Below, one piece after another: positions 50,553 through 58,596 of a stretch of DNA of 64,000 nt (its first letter is position 1; every line of letters starts with the position of its first letter). This DNA comes from Eubacterium sp. (GTDB taxonomy: Bacteria > Bacillota > Clostridia > Oscillospirales > Ruminococcaceae): the NCBI GenBank assembly GCA_022511265.1, contig JAFLRX010000005.1, positions 36,235 through 100,234 on the forward strand. Direction: 5' to 3'. A program made the translations under genes and the position numbers. The notes beneath the pieces were generated by a model that was not told the DNA's origin, made no database searches, and was given only the letters and a program-made list of their open reading frames with translations.

Positions 50553-50769
50553 ACCAATATTTTCTTTTATCGTTAGTCAAGCCTGCAATGTAATCTACCG
50601 ATACATCGTAAAACTTCGCCATTCTTATAATGACATCAAATTTCGGCTCAATTTCTCCGCGTTCATATCTGATATAAGTATTTTTAGAAACATACAGCAT
50701 TTTGGCACACTGCACCTGAGTTAAATCACGGTCTTCTCTTAAATCTCTTATCCTATTGTATATCTGCAT
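50551..50769 (-). CDS. Small XRE-family (Cro/CI-type) transcription regulator
   Basis: A 72-residue, single-domain helix-turn-helix protein: IRDLREDRDLTQVQCAKML, then VSKNTYIRYERGEIEPKFDVIIRMAKFYDVSVDYIAGLT. There is no effector or dimerisation domain beyond the fold. It is divergent from the DUF6809 gene, and the shared intergenic region holds three similar inverted repeats that are its likely operators. Confidence 0.9.
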   Translation of the reverse strand: MQIYNRIRDLREDRDLTQVQCAKMLYVSKNTYIRYERGEIEPKFDVIIRMAKFYDVSVDYIAGLTNDKRKYW

Positions 50770-50806
50770 AGAAACAAAGCCCCCTTTTTGTTTATTATAC
50801 TAAAAA

Positions 50807-50872
50807 ACCCAAAATTGGGTTGACAAGCTACCCGGAAATGGGTAGTATAATCTTATACCCAAAAATGGGTAT
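50807..50872. promoter_or_regulatory. Three-part operator, ACCC..GGGT inverted repeats
   Basis: O1 ACCCAAAATTGGGT (50807-50820), O2 TACCCGGAAATGGGTA (50829-50844) and O3 ATACCCAAAAATGGGTAT (50855-50872), with centres about 23 and 27 bases apart. O2 lies between the -35 and -10 boxes of the plus-strand promoter. O1 lies over the upstream part of the XRE promoter (minus-strand TATAAT at 50794-50799). The arrangement resembles phage CI/Cro operators. Confidence 0.7.
50820..50848 (+). promoter_or_regulatory. Promoter of the DUF6809 gene
   Basis: TTGACA (50820-50825), 17-base spacer, TAGTAT (50843-50848). A TATAAT at 50846-50851 is nearer consensus but leaves a 20-base spacer. O2 is buried in the spacer. 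Confidence 0.6.
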
Positions 50873-50896
50873 CGAACAAAAAGGAAGGTCAATCTT

Positions 50897-51163
50897 ATGA
50901 AAATACTCGAAAATTTATGGTACGGCAACATCAACCCGGTCGAAAACTATCTGACCGATAACAAGCAGTTTTCACAGCTGTCAAAGCAGGTGGTGCAGGA
51001 CGAAGAAGAGCTTTTCCCGCTGCTGTCAGATAAGGCGATGAAAGCCTATGAGCAGCTTGCCGAGAGCAGATCCATACGCGCGCAGGTGAGCGAGTGCGAG
51101 GCGTTTACCGCAGGCTTTCGGCTGGGCGTGAGAATGATGTTGGAAATTACGGAAAAAACCTAA
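50897..51163 (+). CDS. DUF6809-like small protein
   Basis: An 88-residue protein: MKILENLWYGNINPVENYL, a charged middle (VVQDEEELFPLLSDKAMKAYEQL), and a helix ECEAFTAGFRLGVRMMLEI. The LENLWYGNINP start is the mark of DUF6809 proteins seen beside XRE regulators in gut Firmicutes; the family assignment is from memory. Function unknown. It is probably repressed by the divergent XRE protein. No toxin-like or antitoxin-like motif is evident. Confidence 0.75.
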   Translation: MKILENLWYGNINPVENYLTDNKQFSQLSKQVVQDEEELFPLLSDKAMKAYEQLAESRSIRAQVSECEAFTAGFRLGVRMMLEITEKT

Positions 51164-51181
51164 TAGACGCACTGATTTCTG

Positions 51182-51210
51182 TTTACTTTTCCCCTGTTTT
51201 GTGATACAAT
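51182..51210 (+). promoter_or_regulatory. Promoter of the ClC gene
   Basis: TTTACT (51182-51187), 17-base spacer, TACAAT (51205-51210). Confidence 0.6.
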
Positions 51211-51217
51211 AAAACTT

Positions 51218-51265
51218 AAGGCACCACCCCACAGAGATTGTACGAAATCTGTGCGATGTTGCCTT
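51218..51265. repeat. Palindromic element, short form, between promoter and ClC gene
   Basis: AAGGCA..CACAGA (51218-51235) pairs with TCTGTG..TGCCTT (51248-51265) with a few mismatches. It has the same ends and the same inner CACAGAGATTGT as the element at 49190. It does not fit the fluoride (crcB) riboswitch consensus, which was checked because the gene behind it is a ClC protein. Confidence 0.6.
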
Positions 51266-51287
51266 ATCACAGATAAAGAGGTTTGAG

Positions 51288-52553
51288 ATGAACAGTTTGT
51301 TTTCACATATAAAGATACGTTCCGAGCGGCTTTTCATAACGCTGCGCACCTTTTTCAAGTGGCTGCTGCTGTCGGGTATTACCGGCGTGCTGTGCGGACT
51401 GGCAGGCACGGCTTTTCACCTGTGTATGGAGTTTGCCACCGAGACGCGCACCCAGTACAGCTGGCTGATTTTCGGGCTGCCGATAGCGGGTCTTGCCATC
51501 GTGTTTTTATACCATATCTGCGGACTGCAAAACGACCCCGGAACGAACATAATCATTACCTCCATACGTCATGAGGACGGAAAGATACCCGTGCGTATGG
51601 CGCCGCTGATATTTATTTCTACTTTTATCACCCATATTTTCGGCGGCTCGGCAGGCAGAGAGGGCGCGGCATTACAGATAGGCGGCGGACTGTCGGCGCA
51701 GATAGCCCGCACGCTGAAGATGAGCGAGCGCGACTCTAACCTGATGATAATGTGCGGTATGAGCGGGCTGTTCGCCGCGCTGTTTTCCACCCCTGTCACC
51801 GCGACCTTTTTCGCGATGGAAGTGATAAGCGTCGGGGTGTTTTACTACACCGCGATAGTGCCCTGCTTTTTCTCGGCGGTGACCGCGTTCGGGATATCTA
51901 TGCTGCTGGGAGTAAAGCCGCTGGCATTTTCGGTCGCCGTGCCGGAGCTGAACGCCGTCAACGTGCTGCTGGCGATGCTGCTGGGGGTATGCGCGGCGGT
52001 GGTAAGTATGCTGTTTTGCCGTCTGTTGCATAAATCCTCAAAGCTGCTGCAGGACAAGATAAAAAACGACTACATACGCATCGTCGCGGGCGGCGCGGTG
52101 ATAGTGCTGCTGACAATGATATTCGGCACCGACTACAACGGCGCGGGTATGGATATAATAAGCAACGCGATGAACGGCGAGGCCCGCCCGGAGGCGTTCG
52201 CGCTAAAGCTGATATTTACCGTTATCACGATATCCTGTGGTTTTAAGGGCGGAGAGATAGTGCCGTCGTTCTTCATCGGGGCGACGCTGGGCTGCGCGGT
52301 CGGCGGACTTATCGGGCTGCCGCCGCAGTTTTCCGCCGCGCTGGGACTGGTGGCACTGTTCTGCGGAGTGGTTAACTGCCCCGTCTCTTCCCTGCTGCTC
52401 AGCGTAGAGCTGTTCGGCGCGGAGGGCATAATATTCTTCGCCGCCGCCTGCGCGGTAAGCTATATACTGTCCGGATATTACGGACTGTACACCGGTCAGA
52501 AGATAATGTATTCCAAAATGCACAGCAAGTACATAAACAGGCATACGAAATAA
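51288..52553 (+). CDS. ClC-family chloride channel / anion-proton antiporter
   Basis: A 421-residue multi-pass membrane protein with at least ten hydrophobic segments. The selectivity and gating-glutamate region reads FGGSAGREGAALQIGGG, and the C-terminal part holds CGFKGGEIVPSFFIGATLG, the second conserved ClC motif. The gating Glu in GREG is kept, which favours an H+-coupled antiporter over a channel. Chloride or fluoride cannot be decided. There are no CBS domains. AGAGGT is a modest ribosome site. Confidence 0.88.
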   Translation: MNSLFSHIKIRSERLFITLRTFFKWLLLSGITGVLCGLAGTAFHLCMEFATETRTQYSWLIFGLPIAGLAIVFLYHICGLQNDPGTNIIITSIRHEDGKIPVRMAPLIFISTFITHIFGGSAGREGAALQIGGGLSAQIARTLKMSERDSNLMIMCGMSGLFAALFSTPVTATFFAMEVISVGVFYYTAIVPCFFSAVTAFGISMLLGVKPLAFSVAVPELNAVNVLLAMLLGVCAAVVSMLFCRLLHKSSKLLQDKIKNDYIRIVAGGAVIVLLTMIFGTDYNGAGMDIISNAMNGEARPEAFALKLIFTVITISCGFKGGEIVPSFFIGATLGCAVGGLIGLPPQFSAALGLVALFCGVVNCPVSSLLLSVELFGAEGIIFFAAACAVSYILSGYYGLYTGQKIMYSKMHSKYINRHTK

Positions 52554-52567
52554 GCAAGCATTAAAGT

Positions 52568-52596
52568 TTGACATTTCCCCCAAAATATGCTATACT
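52568..52596 (+). promoter_or_regulatory. Promoter of metG
   Basis: TTGACA (52568-52573), 17-base spacer, TATACT (52591-52596). The leader to the ATG is only about 55 bases, so there is no room for a T-box. Confidence 0.85.
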
Positions 52597-52656
52597 TTAA
52601 TATATCTGTGCGCATTGGCGCAACATAACAAAAAAGCAAAAGAAAAGGTGAGAAAA

Positions 52657-54591
52657 ATGAGCAAGAAATTCTATATAACCACCCCGATATATTATCCGTC
52701 GGGCAATCCGCATATCGGACACTGCTATACCACCGTTGCGTGCGACTGTATCGCCAGATACAAGCGTATGCAGGGATATGACGTAATGTTCCTTACCGGT
52801 ACGGACGAGCACGGCGCGAAAATTCAGGCTAACGCCGAGAAAGAGGGCAAGACCCCGCAGCAGTACGTTGACGAGATAGTGGTAAAATTCAAAGAGCTTT
52901 GGCGGTTCATGGACGTAAGCTATGACCGCTATGTGCGCACCACCGACGATTATCATATCGAGACGGTGCAGAATATCATGACAAAGCTGTACGAAAAGGG
53001 TTACATCTACAAGGGCAGCTATGAGGGCAAATACTGCGTCCCCTGCGAGAGCTTTTGGACAGAGACACAGCTGGTAGACGGCAAATGCCCCGACTGCGGA
53101 CGCGACGTAATCGACTCCAAGGAAGAGGCGTATTTCTTAAAGCTGTCTGACTTCACCGAACAGGTGACCGACCTGCTGAAAAACAGCGATTTCCTCCGTC
53201 CCGAGAGCCGCGTAAACGAGATGATAAACAACTTTGTCAAGGACGGATTGGAAGATTTGTGTATATCCCGCACCTCGGTAAAATGGGGCATACCGATACC
53301 GTTTGACGAAAAGCACACCGTATACGTTTGGCTGGACGCGCTGATAAACTATATAAGCGCGCTGGGCTATGAGAACGGCACCTACGACGACTTTGACAAA
53401 ATGTGGCCTGCCGACGTCCACATGACCGCAAAGGAGATAGTACGTTTCCACTCTATCGTTTGGCCTGCGCTGCTGATGATGCTGGATATCCCGCTGCCTA
53501 AAAGATTATACGGTCACGGCTGGATAAACTTTAACGGCGCGAAGATGTCCAAATCCCTCGGCAACGTGGTAAACCCGCTGATACTGGGCGAGCGCTACGG
53601 CGTGGACGCGGTGCGCTATCACATCCTGCGCGAGATGCCGTACGGAGGCGACAGCAACTTCTCCAATGAGATAATGATAAACCGTATAAATTCCGACCTT
53701 GCCAACGACCTGGGCAACCTTGTGTCAAGAACTGTGGCAATGGTGATAAAATACTTTGACGGCACGCTGCCCGCAGACAAGCAGTTTGACGAGGCCGCTG
53801 ACGGCGAGCTGACCGCTATGGCGGGCGCGCTGAAGGCAAAGGTGGACGAGCTGATAGATATACCCCAGCTGGGCAACGCGCTGACCGAGATATTCAAGGT
53901 AGTATCCCGCGCGAACAAGTACATCGACGAGACCGCTCCGTGGGTACTCGCAAAGGACGAGGCGAACAAGCCGCGCCTTGCCGCTGTGCTGTACAACCTG
54001 TTAGAGGCGATACGCATCACATCGGTGCTGCTTGCTCCGTTTATGCCCTCTACCTCTCCTAAGATATGGGAGCAGATAGGCGCGAGCGGCGCGGAGACCT
54101 CTTACGAGACCGCGGACAAGTTCGGCACACTCAGCGCGACGGTCACCGTAAAGAAGGGCGATACCCTCTTCCCGAGAATAGACCTTGAAAAGGAGATCGA
54201 CGAGCTGAACGCAATGCTTACCCCCGCAGCCCCCGCGAAAAAGGAAGACGAGGACCTTGACAAGGCGGGCATCATCACTATAGACGACTTTACAAAGGTA
54301 AAGCTGCGCACTGGTGAGATAACCGCATGCGAGAAGATAAAGAAAGCTAAAAAGCTGCTGAAGATACAGCTTGACGACGGACGCGGCGGACGGCAGATAG
54401 TGTCCGGTATTGCCGAATACTACACCCCCGAAGAGCTGGTCGGAAAGAAGATAATCTTTGTAGCAAACCTTGCCGAGGCTAAGCTGTGCGGCGAGACAAG
54501 CCAGGGCATGCTGCTTGCCTGCGACGCGGGCGACAAGGTGCAGGTAGTGTTTGTTGACAAGGACACACCGAACGGCAGCACTGTCAGATAA
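52657..54591 (+). CDS. metG: Methionyl-tRNA synthetase
   Basis: A class I synthetase of 644 residues. HIGH signature 19-22 (NPHIGHCYTT), a zinc knuckle (CVPCESFW..CPDCG), the KMSKS loop K296-S300, the anticodon-binding helical domain, and a C-terminal tRNA-binding OB-fold (about 545-644, DDFTKVKLRTGEI). ATG 52657 is supported by AAGGTGAG; upstream residues of the same frame are lysine-rich noise. It stands next to the methionine-synthesis operon. Confidence 0.96.
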   Translation: MSKKFYITTPIYYPSGNPHIGHCYTTVACDCIARYKRMQGYDVMFLTGTDEHGAKIQANAEKEGKTPQQYVDEIVVKFKELWRFMDVSYDRYVRTTDDYHIETVQNIMTKLYEKGYIYKGSYEGKYCVPCESFWTETQLVDGKCPDCGRDVIDSKEEAYFLKLSDFTEQVTDLLKNSDFLRPESRVNEMINNFVKDGLEDLCISRTSVKWGIPIPFDEKHTVYVWLDALINYISALGYENGTYDDFDKMWPADVHMTAKEIVRFHSIVWPALLMMLDIPLPKRLYGHGWINFNGAKMSKSLGNVVNPLILGERYGVDAVRYHILREMPYGGDSNFSNEIMINRINSDLANDLGNLVSRTVAMVIKYFDGTLPADKQFDEAADGELTAMAGALKAKVDELIDIPQLGNALTEIFKVVSRANKYIDETAPWVLAKDEANKPRLAAVLYNLLEAIRITSVLLAPFMPSTSPKIWEQIGASGAETSYETADKFGTLSATVTVKKGDTLFPRIDLEKEIDELNAMLTPAAPAKKEDEDLDKAGIITIDDFTKVKLRTGEITACEKIKKAKKLLKIQLDDGRGGRQIVSGIAEYYTPEELVGKKIIFVANLAEAKLCGETSQGMLLACDAGDKVQVVFVDKDTPNGSTVR

Positions 54592-54606
54592 AAATAAAAA
54601 TCAGTT

Positions 54607-54633
54607 CCGCGCCGTGAAAGCGGCGCGGTTTTT
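54607..54633 (+). terminator. Terminator of metG
   Basis: CCGCGCCG / CGGCGCGG stem with loop TGAAAG and T5. It lies 15 bases before the metF start, so metF may also depend on read-through. Confidence 0.85.
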
Positions 54634-54648
54634 CAACAAGGAGACAAC

Positions 54649-55512
54649 ATGAAACTTTCAGAGCTTTACGGCAAAGGCAGGGTGGTATTCTCGCTCGAGG
54701 TATTCCCGCCCAACAAAAGATGTCCTGTCGAGACGGTATACGAGGCAGTGGAAAAGCTGGCGGAGCTTAAGCCAGATTATTTCAGTGTCACCTACGGCGC
54801 GGGCGGCGGCAGCACCGCGGGTACATCCACCTGTGAGATAGCCTCATACATCAAGAGCAAATGCGGCACCGACGCAATGGCACACCTGACCTGCATAAAC
54901 AACACCGCCGCCGACATCGACACCGCGCTGGAGCTGTTCAAGGCGCACGGCATTGACAACATACTCGCACTACGCGGAGACATCAACCCCGACATCCAGC
55001 CGAAAAAGGATTTTCCGCACGCCAGCGACCTCACCTCATACATCCTTTCAAAGGGAGATTTTGATGTAGCGGGCGCATGCTATCCCGAGACGCACGTTGA
55101 CGCGGACAGTCCCGTCGACGATATACTTAACCTAAAGAAAAAGACCGACAGCGGCGCAAGCCATCTGATAACCCAGCTGTTTTTTGATAACGGCTGCTTT
55201 TATGATTTCCGCGAGAAGGCAACCCTCGCGGGGATTAACGTGCCTATCTCCGCGGGTATTATGCCGGTCACCAACAAAAAGCAGATAGAGCGTATGGTCA
55301 CCGTCTGCGGTGCCAGCCTGCCGCCGAAATTCGTTAAGATATTACAGCGGTATGAGAGCAACCCCGAGGCGCTGCGCGACGCGGGGATAGCGTATGCTAT
55401 CGACCAGATAGTGGATCTTATCTCCAACGACGTGGACGGCATACATCTCTACACGATGAACAACCCCTACGTCGCGTATAAAATACACGACGCGATAAGC
55501 AAGCTGTTATGA
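54649..55512 (+). CDS. metF: 5,10-methylenetetrahydrofolate reductase
   Basis: A 287-residue FAD-type TIM barrel that makes 5-methyl-THF for methionine synthase. It begins VVFSLEVFPPNK (the catalytic Glu of the SFEFFPP-type motif), followed by PDYFSVTYGAGGG, NILALRGD and HLITQLFFDNGCFYDF. AAGGAG precedes the ATG. Its stop overlaps the next start (ATGA). Confidence 0.95.
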   Translation: MKLSELYGKGRVVFSLEVFPPNKRCPVETVYEAVEKLAELKPDYFSVTYGAGGGSTAGTSTCEIASYIKSKCGTDAMAHLTCINNTAADIDTALELFKAHGIDNILALRGDINPDIQPKKDFPHASDLTSYILSKGDFDVAGACYPETHVDADSPVDDILNLKKKTDSGASHLITQLFFDNGCFYDFREKATLAGINVPISAGIMPVTNKKQIERMVTVCGASLPPKFVKILQRYESNPEALRDAGIAYAIDQIVDLISNDVDGIHLYTMNNPYVAYKIHDAISKLL

Positions 55513-56192
55513 TAATAGAACAGCTTGATAAAAACGAGGCGATACGCTATCTAGGCGGAAAAACCGTAGACGACAATATGCGCGTGCTGCTGGAAAAATG
55601 CGAGCAGCGGCTGCTGGAGGTACTTACCCCCAGATATGCCTACGCGGTGTATGATACCGAGTTTTGCGAGGACGGCGTAAAGCTGTGCGGCAGCAACGTG
55701 ACCCTTACGGGCAAAGATATAAAAGCGCACCTTGACGGCTGTGAAAAGGCGGTACTGCTCTGCGTCACAGCAGGACAGAACGCTGACAGGCTGATAAGGA
55801 CGTTAGAGGCACACGACCTTGCCGAGGCGGCGATGACCGACAGCCTTGCGAGCGTTGCCGCAGAGCAGATATGCGACCGTGCGGAGCAGGAGATATTCAC
55901 ACAGCTGCCGGCCGTGTACAAGACCGAGCGGTTCAGCCCCGGCTACGGCGACCTGCCGCTGAGCCTACAGCCAGCGCTACTGACATTATGCGACGCAGGG
56001 CGCAGGATAGGTCTGCACGCCACCGACAGCCTGCTGCTGACCCCGAGGAAATCGGTAACGGCGATAATCGGTATCTCCGACACGCCCAAAGAAAGAGTAA
56101 AACACACGACAAACTGCGACACCTGCCCCGCGCGGGAAAACTGCAATATAAGAAAGACCGGAGGTCACTGCGGAAAAAATGAAGATAACTGA
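55509..56192 (+). CDS. Stand-alone methionine synthase reactivation domain
   Basis: A 227-residue protein corresponding to the C-terminal AdoMet-binding activation domain of MetH. It carries RFSPGYGDLPLSLQ and LLLTPRKSVTAIIGIS, the AdoMet-site signatures. It would re-methylate cob(II)alamin on MetH. A cysteine-rich end (CDTCPARENCNIRKTGGHC) is not part of the classical domain and may bind metal. It is translationally coupled to both neighbours. Confidence 0.9.
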   Translation: MIIEQLDKNEAIRYLGGKTVDDNMRVLLEKCEQRLLEVLTPRYAYAVYDTEFCEDGVKLCGSNVTLTGKDIKAHLDGCEKAVLLCVTAGQNADRLIRTLEAHDLAEAAMTDSLASVAAEQICDRAEQEIFTQLPAVYKTERFSPGYGDLPLSLQPALLTLCDAGRRIGLHATDSLLLTPRKSVTAIIGISDTPKERVKHTTNCDTCPARENCNIRKTGGHCGKNEDN

Positions 56193-58545
56193 GCTTTTAC
56201 AACAGCGTGAATTTATATTTTTTGACGGCGGTATGGGCACCCAGCTTCAGGCAAAAGGGCTTGAGGCGGGCGAAACGCCCGAGCTGCTGAACATCACCGC
56301 GCCCCAAATGATAAAGGAAATACATGCCGAATATCTTGCGGCGGGCGCGGATATTATATCCGCCAACACCTTCGGCGCAAACCGTCACAAGCTGGCGCGC
56401 TGCGGCAAGACCCCTGCCGAGCTGATACCCGCCGCGATAAGCATCGCCAAGGCGGCGATAGCCGAGAGCGGTAAGACCGCATATTGCGCCCTTGACATAG
56501 GTCCGATAGGACAGCTGTTAGAGCCTGCGGGTACGCTCAGCTTTGAGGAAGCATATGACATATTTGCCGAGCAGGTAAAAATTGCCGAGCAGGCGGGTGC
56601 GGACCTGCTGATAGCCGAGACCTTTTCCGACCTGTACGAGCTGAAATGCGCGATACTCGCCGCAAAGGAAAACAGCACCCTGCCGCTTATCTGCTCGATG
56701 AGCTATGAGGAAAACGGCAGGACGTTCGAGGGCTGCCCGCCCGAGGCGCAGATATTGCTGTGCGAGGGGCTGGGCGTTGACGCACTGGGCGTAAACTGCT
56801 CGCTGGGACCCGATGACCTTGTACCCGTGATAGAACGGCTATGCGGCCGCTCTAAGATACCGGTGATAGTACAGCCCAACGCAGGACTGCCCGACCCGAT
56901 GACCGGGAAGTATAACGTATCCTCAAAGGACTTTGCAGCTTCGATGGTAAAGGCTGTAGAAATGGGTGCGCGTATACTCGGCGGCTGCTGCGGCACTACG
57001 CCTGAATATATCGCCGAGCTTGTCAAGGCGGTATCCGGCAAACAGCACGTTGAGCGTGAGATCGCTCCGTATTCCGCAGTATGCAGCGGCACATCGGTAT
57101 GTGAGATAGATCAGCCACGAATAATAGGAGAGAGACTTAACCCCACCGGTAAAAAGCTGCTAAAACAGGCGCTGAAGGACGGCGACATGGGTTATATATT
57201 AAATCAGGCGGTAGAGCAGATATCCGCGGGTGCGGATATCCTGGACGTAAACGTCGGACTGCCTGACATAGACGAAAAATCCGTTATGGTCAGCGTGATA
57301 AAAGCATTGCAAGGCGTATGCGTGCTGCCATTACAGATAGACAGCCCAGACCCCGAGGTGCTGGAGGCGGCACTGAGGATATACAACGGCAAGCCGATAG
57401 TAAACTCCGTCAACGGCGAGGAAAAGAGCCTGTACGCCGTACTGCCCAAGGTAAAAAAATACGGCGCGGCGGTGATAGGGCTTACCTTAGACGAAAACGG
57501 CATACCGAAAAAGGCGGAACAACGCTTTGCGATAGCAAAGCGGATAGTTGACCGCGCGACGGCTGTCGGCATACCCAAAGAGGATATCATCATCGACTGC
57601 CTTACCCTCACCGCCTCTGCCGAGCAGGCGGCGGCAAACGAGACGCTGAAAGCGGTAAAAATGGTAAAAGAGCAGCTAGGTGTAAAGACGGTGCTGGGTG
57701 TGTCGAATATCTCGTTCGGTCTGCCGAAAAGAGAGCTGGTCAATCACATTTTTCTGAGTATGGCACTGGAAAACGGGCTGGACCTTGCGATAATCAACCC
57801 CAATTCCGAGCTGATGAGCGGTACTGTGCGCGCCTTCAAGCTGCTGAAAAACATTGACGTAAACTGCACCGAATATATCGAGGCATACGCTAACGATACC
57901 CCCGCACAGCCGCAGACGGCGGCCGATTCCATGACGCTGGAATACGCGATAGCAAAGGGGCTGAAGGACACCGCAGCAAAGCTGACCGAGCAGCTTGTGG
58001 CAACAACAGAGCCTATGGAAATAATAAACACCCGCCTTATCCCCGCGCTGGACAAGACAGGCACGGAGTTTGAGCAAGGCAAGATATTCCTGCCGCAGCT
58101 TATACTTTCGGCGGCGGCGGCATCCGGCTGCTTTGACGTGATAAAGCGCGAGCTGTCCAAGGCAGGCAGCGGTATCAGCAAAGGAAAAATCGTGCTTGCC
58201 ACCGTAAAGGGCGACATACACGACATCGGAAAAAATATAGTAAAGGTACTGCTGGAAAACTACGGCTACACCGTGATAGACCTCGGCAAGGACGTTGACT
58301 ATGAGGCGGTAGTCGACGCGGCGATAAAGCATGACGTAAAATTGGTGGGTCTCAGCGCGCTGATGACCACCACGCTGAAATCCATGGAAGAGACGATAAA
58401 GCTGCTGAAAGCGCGCAAGCCCGACTGCAAGGTAGTTGTAGGCGGTGCGGTGCTGACCGAGGACTACGCGATGAAGATAGGCGCGGACTACTACTCAAAG
58501 GACGCAAAGCAGACGGTGGACATCGCTAAACAAATTATCGGATAA
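56179..58545 (+). CDS. metH: Cobalamin-dependent methionine synthase lacking the activation domain
   Basis: A 788-residue three-domain MetH: homocysteine S-methyltransferase barrel (1-290, DGGMGTQLQA, zinc cysteines in NCS and GGCCGTTPEYI), pterin-binding domain (about 310-570, ERLNPTGKK, DVNVGLPDID), and cobalamin cap plus Rossmann domain (about 590-788). The cobalt-ligating His is in KGDIHDIGKN. The reactivation domain is the separate gene upstream, which overlaps it by 14 bases. Confidence 0.95.
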   Translation: MKITELLQQREFIFFDGGMGTQLQAKGLEAGETPELLNITAPQMIKEIHAEYLAAGADIISANTFGANRHKLARCGKTPAELIPAAISIAKAAIAESGKTAYCALDIGPIGQLLEPAGTLSFEEAYDIFAEQVKIAEQAGADLLIAETFSDLYELKCAILAAKENSTLPLICSMSYEENGRTFEGCPPEAQILLCEGLGVDALGVNCSLGPDDLVPVIERLCGRSKIPVIVQPNAGLPDPMTGKYNVSSKDFAASMVKAVEMGARILGGCCGTTPEYIAELVKAVSGKQHVEREIAPYSAVCSGTSVCEIDQPRIIGERLNPTGKKLLKQALKDGDMGYILNQAVEQISAGADILDVNVGLPDIDEKSVMVSVIKALQGVCVLPLQIDSPDPEVLEAALRIYNGKPIVNSVNGEEKSLYAVLPKVKKYGAAVIGLTLDENGIPKKAEQRFAIAKRIVDRATAVGIPKEDIIIDCLTLTASAEQAAANETLKAVKMVKEQLGVKTVLGVSNISFGLPKRELVNHIFLSMALENGLDLAIINPNSELMSGTVRAFKLLKNIDVNCTEYIEAYANDTPAQPQTAADSMTLEYAIAKGLKDTAAKLTEQLVATTEPMEIINTRLIPALDKTGTEFEQGKIFLPQLILSAAAASGCFDVIKRELSKAGSGISKGKIVLATVKGDIHDIGKNIVKVLLENYGYTVIDLGKDVDYEAVVDAAIKHDVKLVGLSALMTTTLKSMEETIKLLKARKPDCKVVVGGAVLTEDYAMKIGADYYSKDAKQTVDIAKQIIG

Positions 58546-58562
58546 TTCACAATGATAAATGT

Positions 58563-58594
58563 AAAAAGCGGATAGTCTTTGACTATCCGCTTTT
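58563..58594. terminator. Bidirectional terminator between metH and the prophage lysis genes
   Basis: The stem AAAAAGCGGATAGTC / GACTATCCGCTTTT with loop TTT is good in both directions. It also marks the likely border between core genome and prophage. Confidence 0.9.
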
Positions 58595-58596
58595 AA

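Noticed and set aside
51211..51287. Fluoride riboswitch before the ClC gene
   Set aside because: The leader lacks the crcB-motif consensus and instead matches the palindromic element at 49190.
52597..52656. T-box leader of metG
   Set aside because: Only about 55 bases separate the promoter from the start and there is no terminator or T-box sequence.
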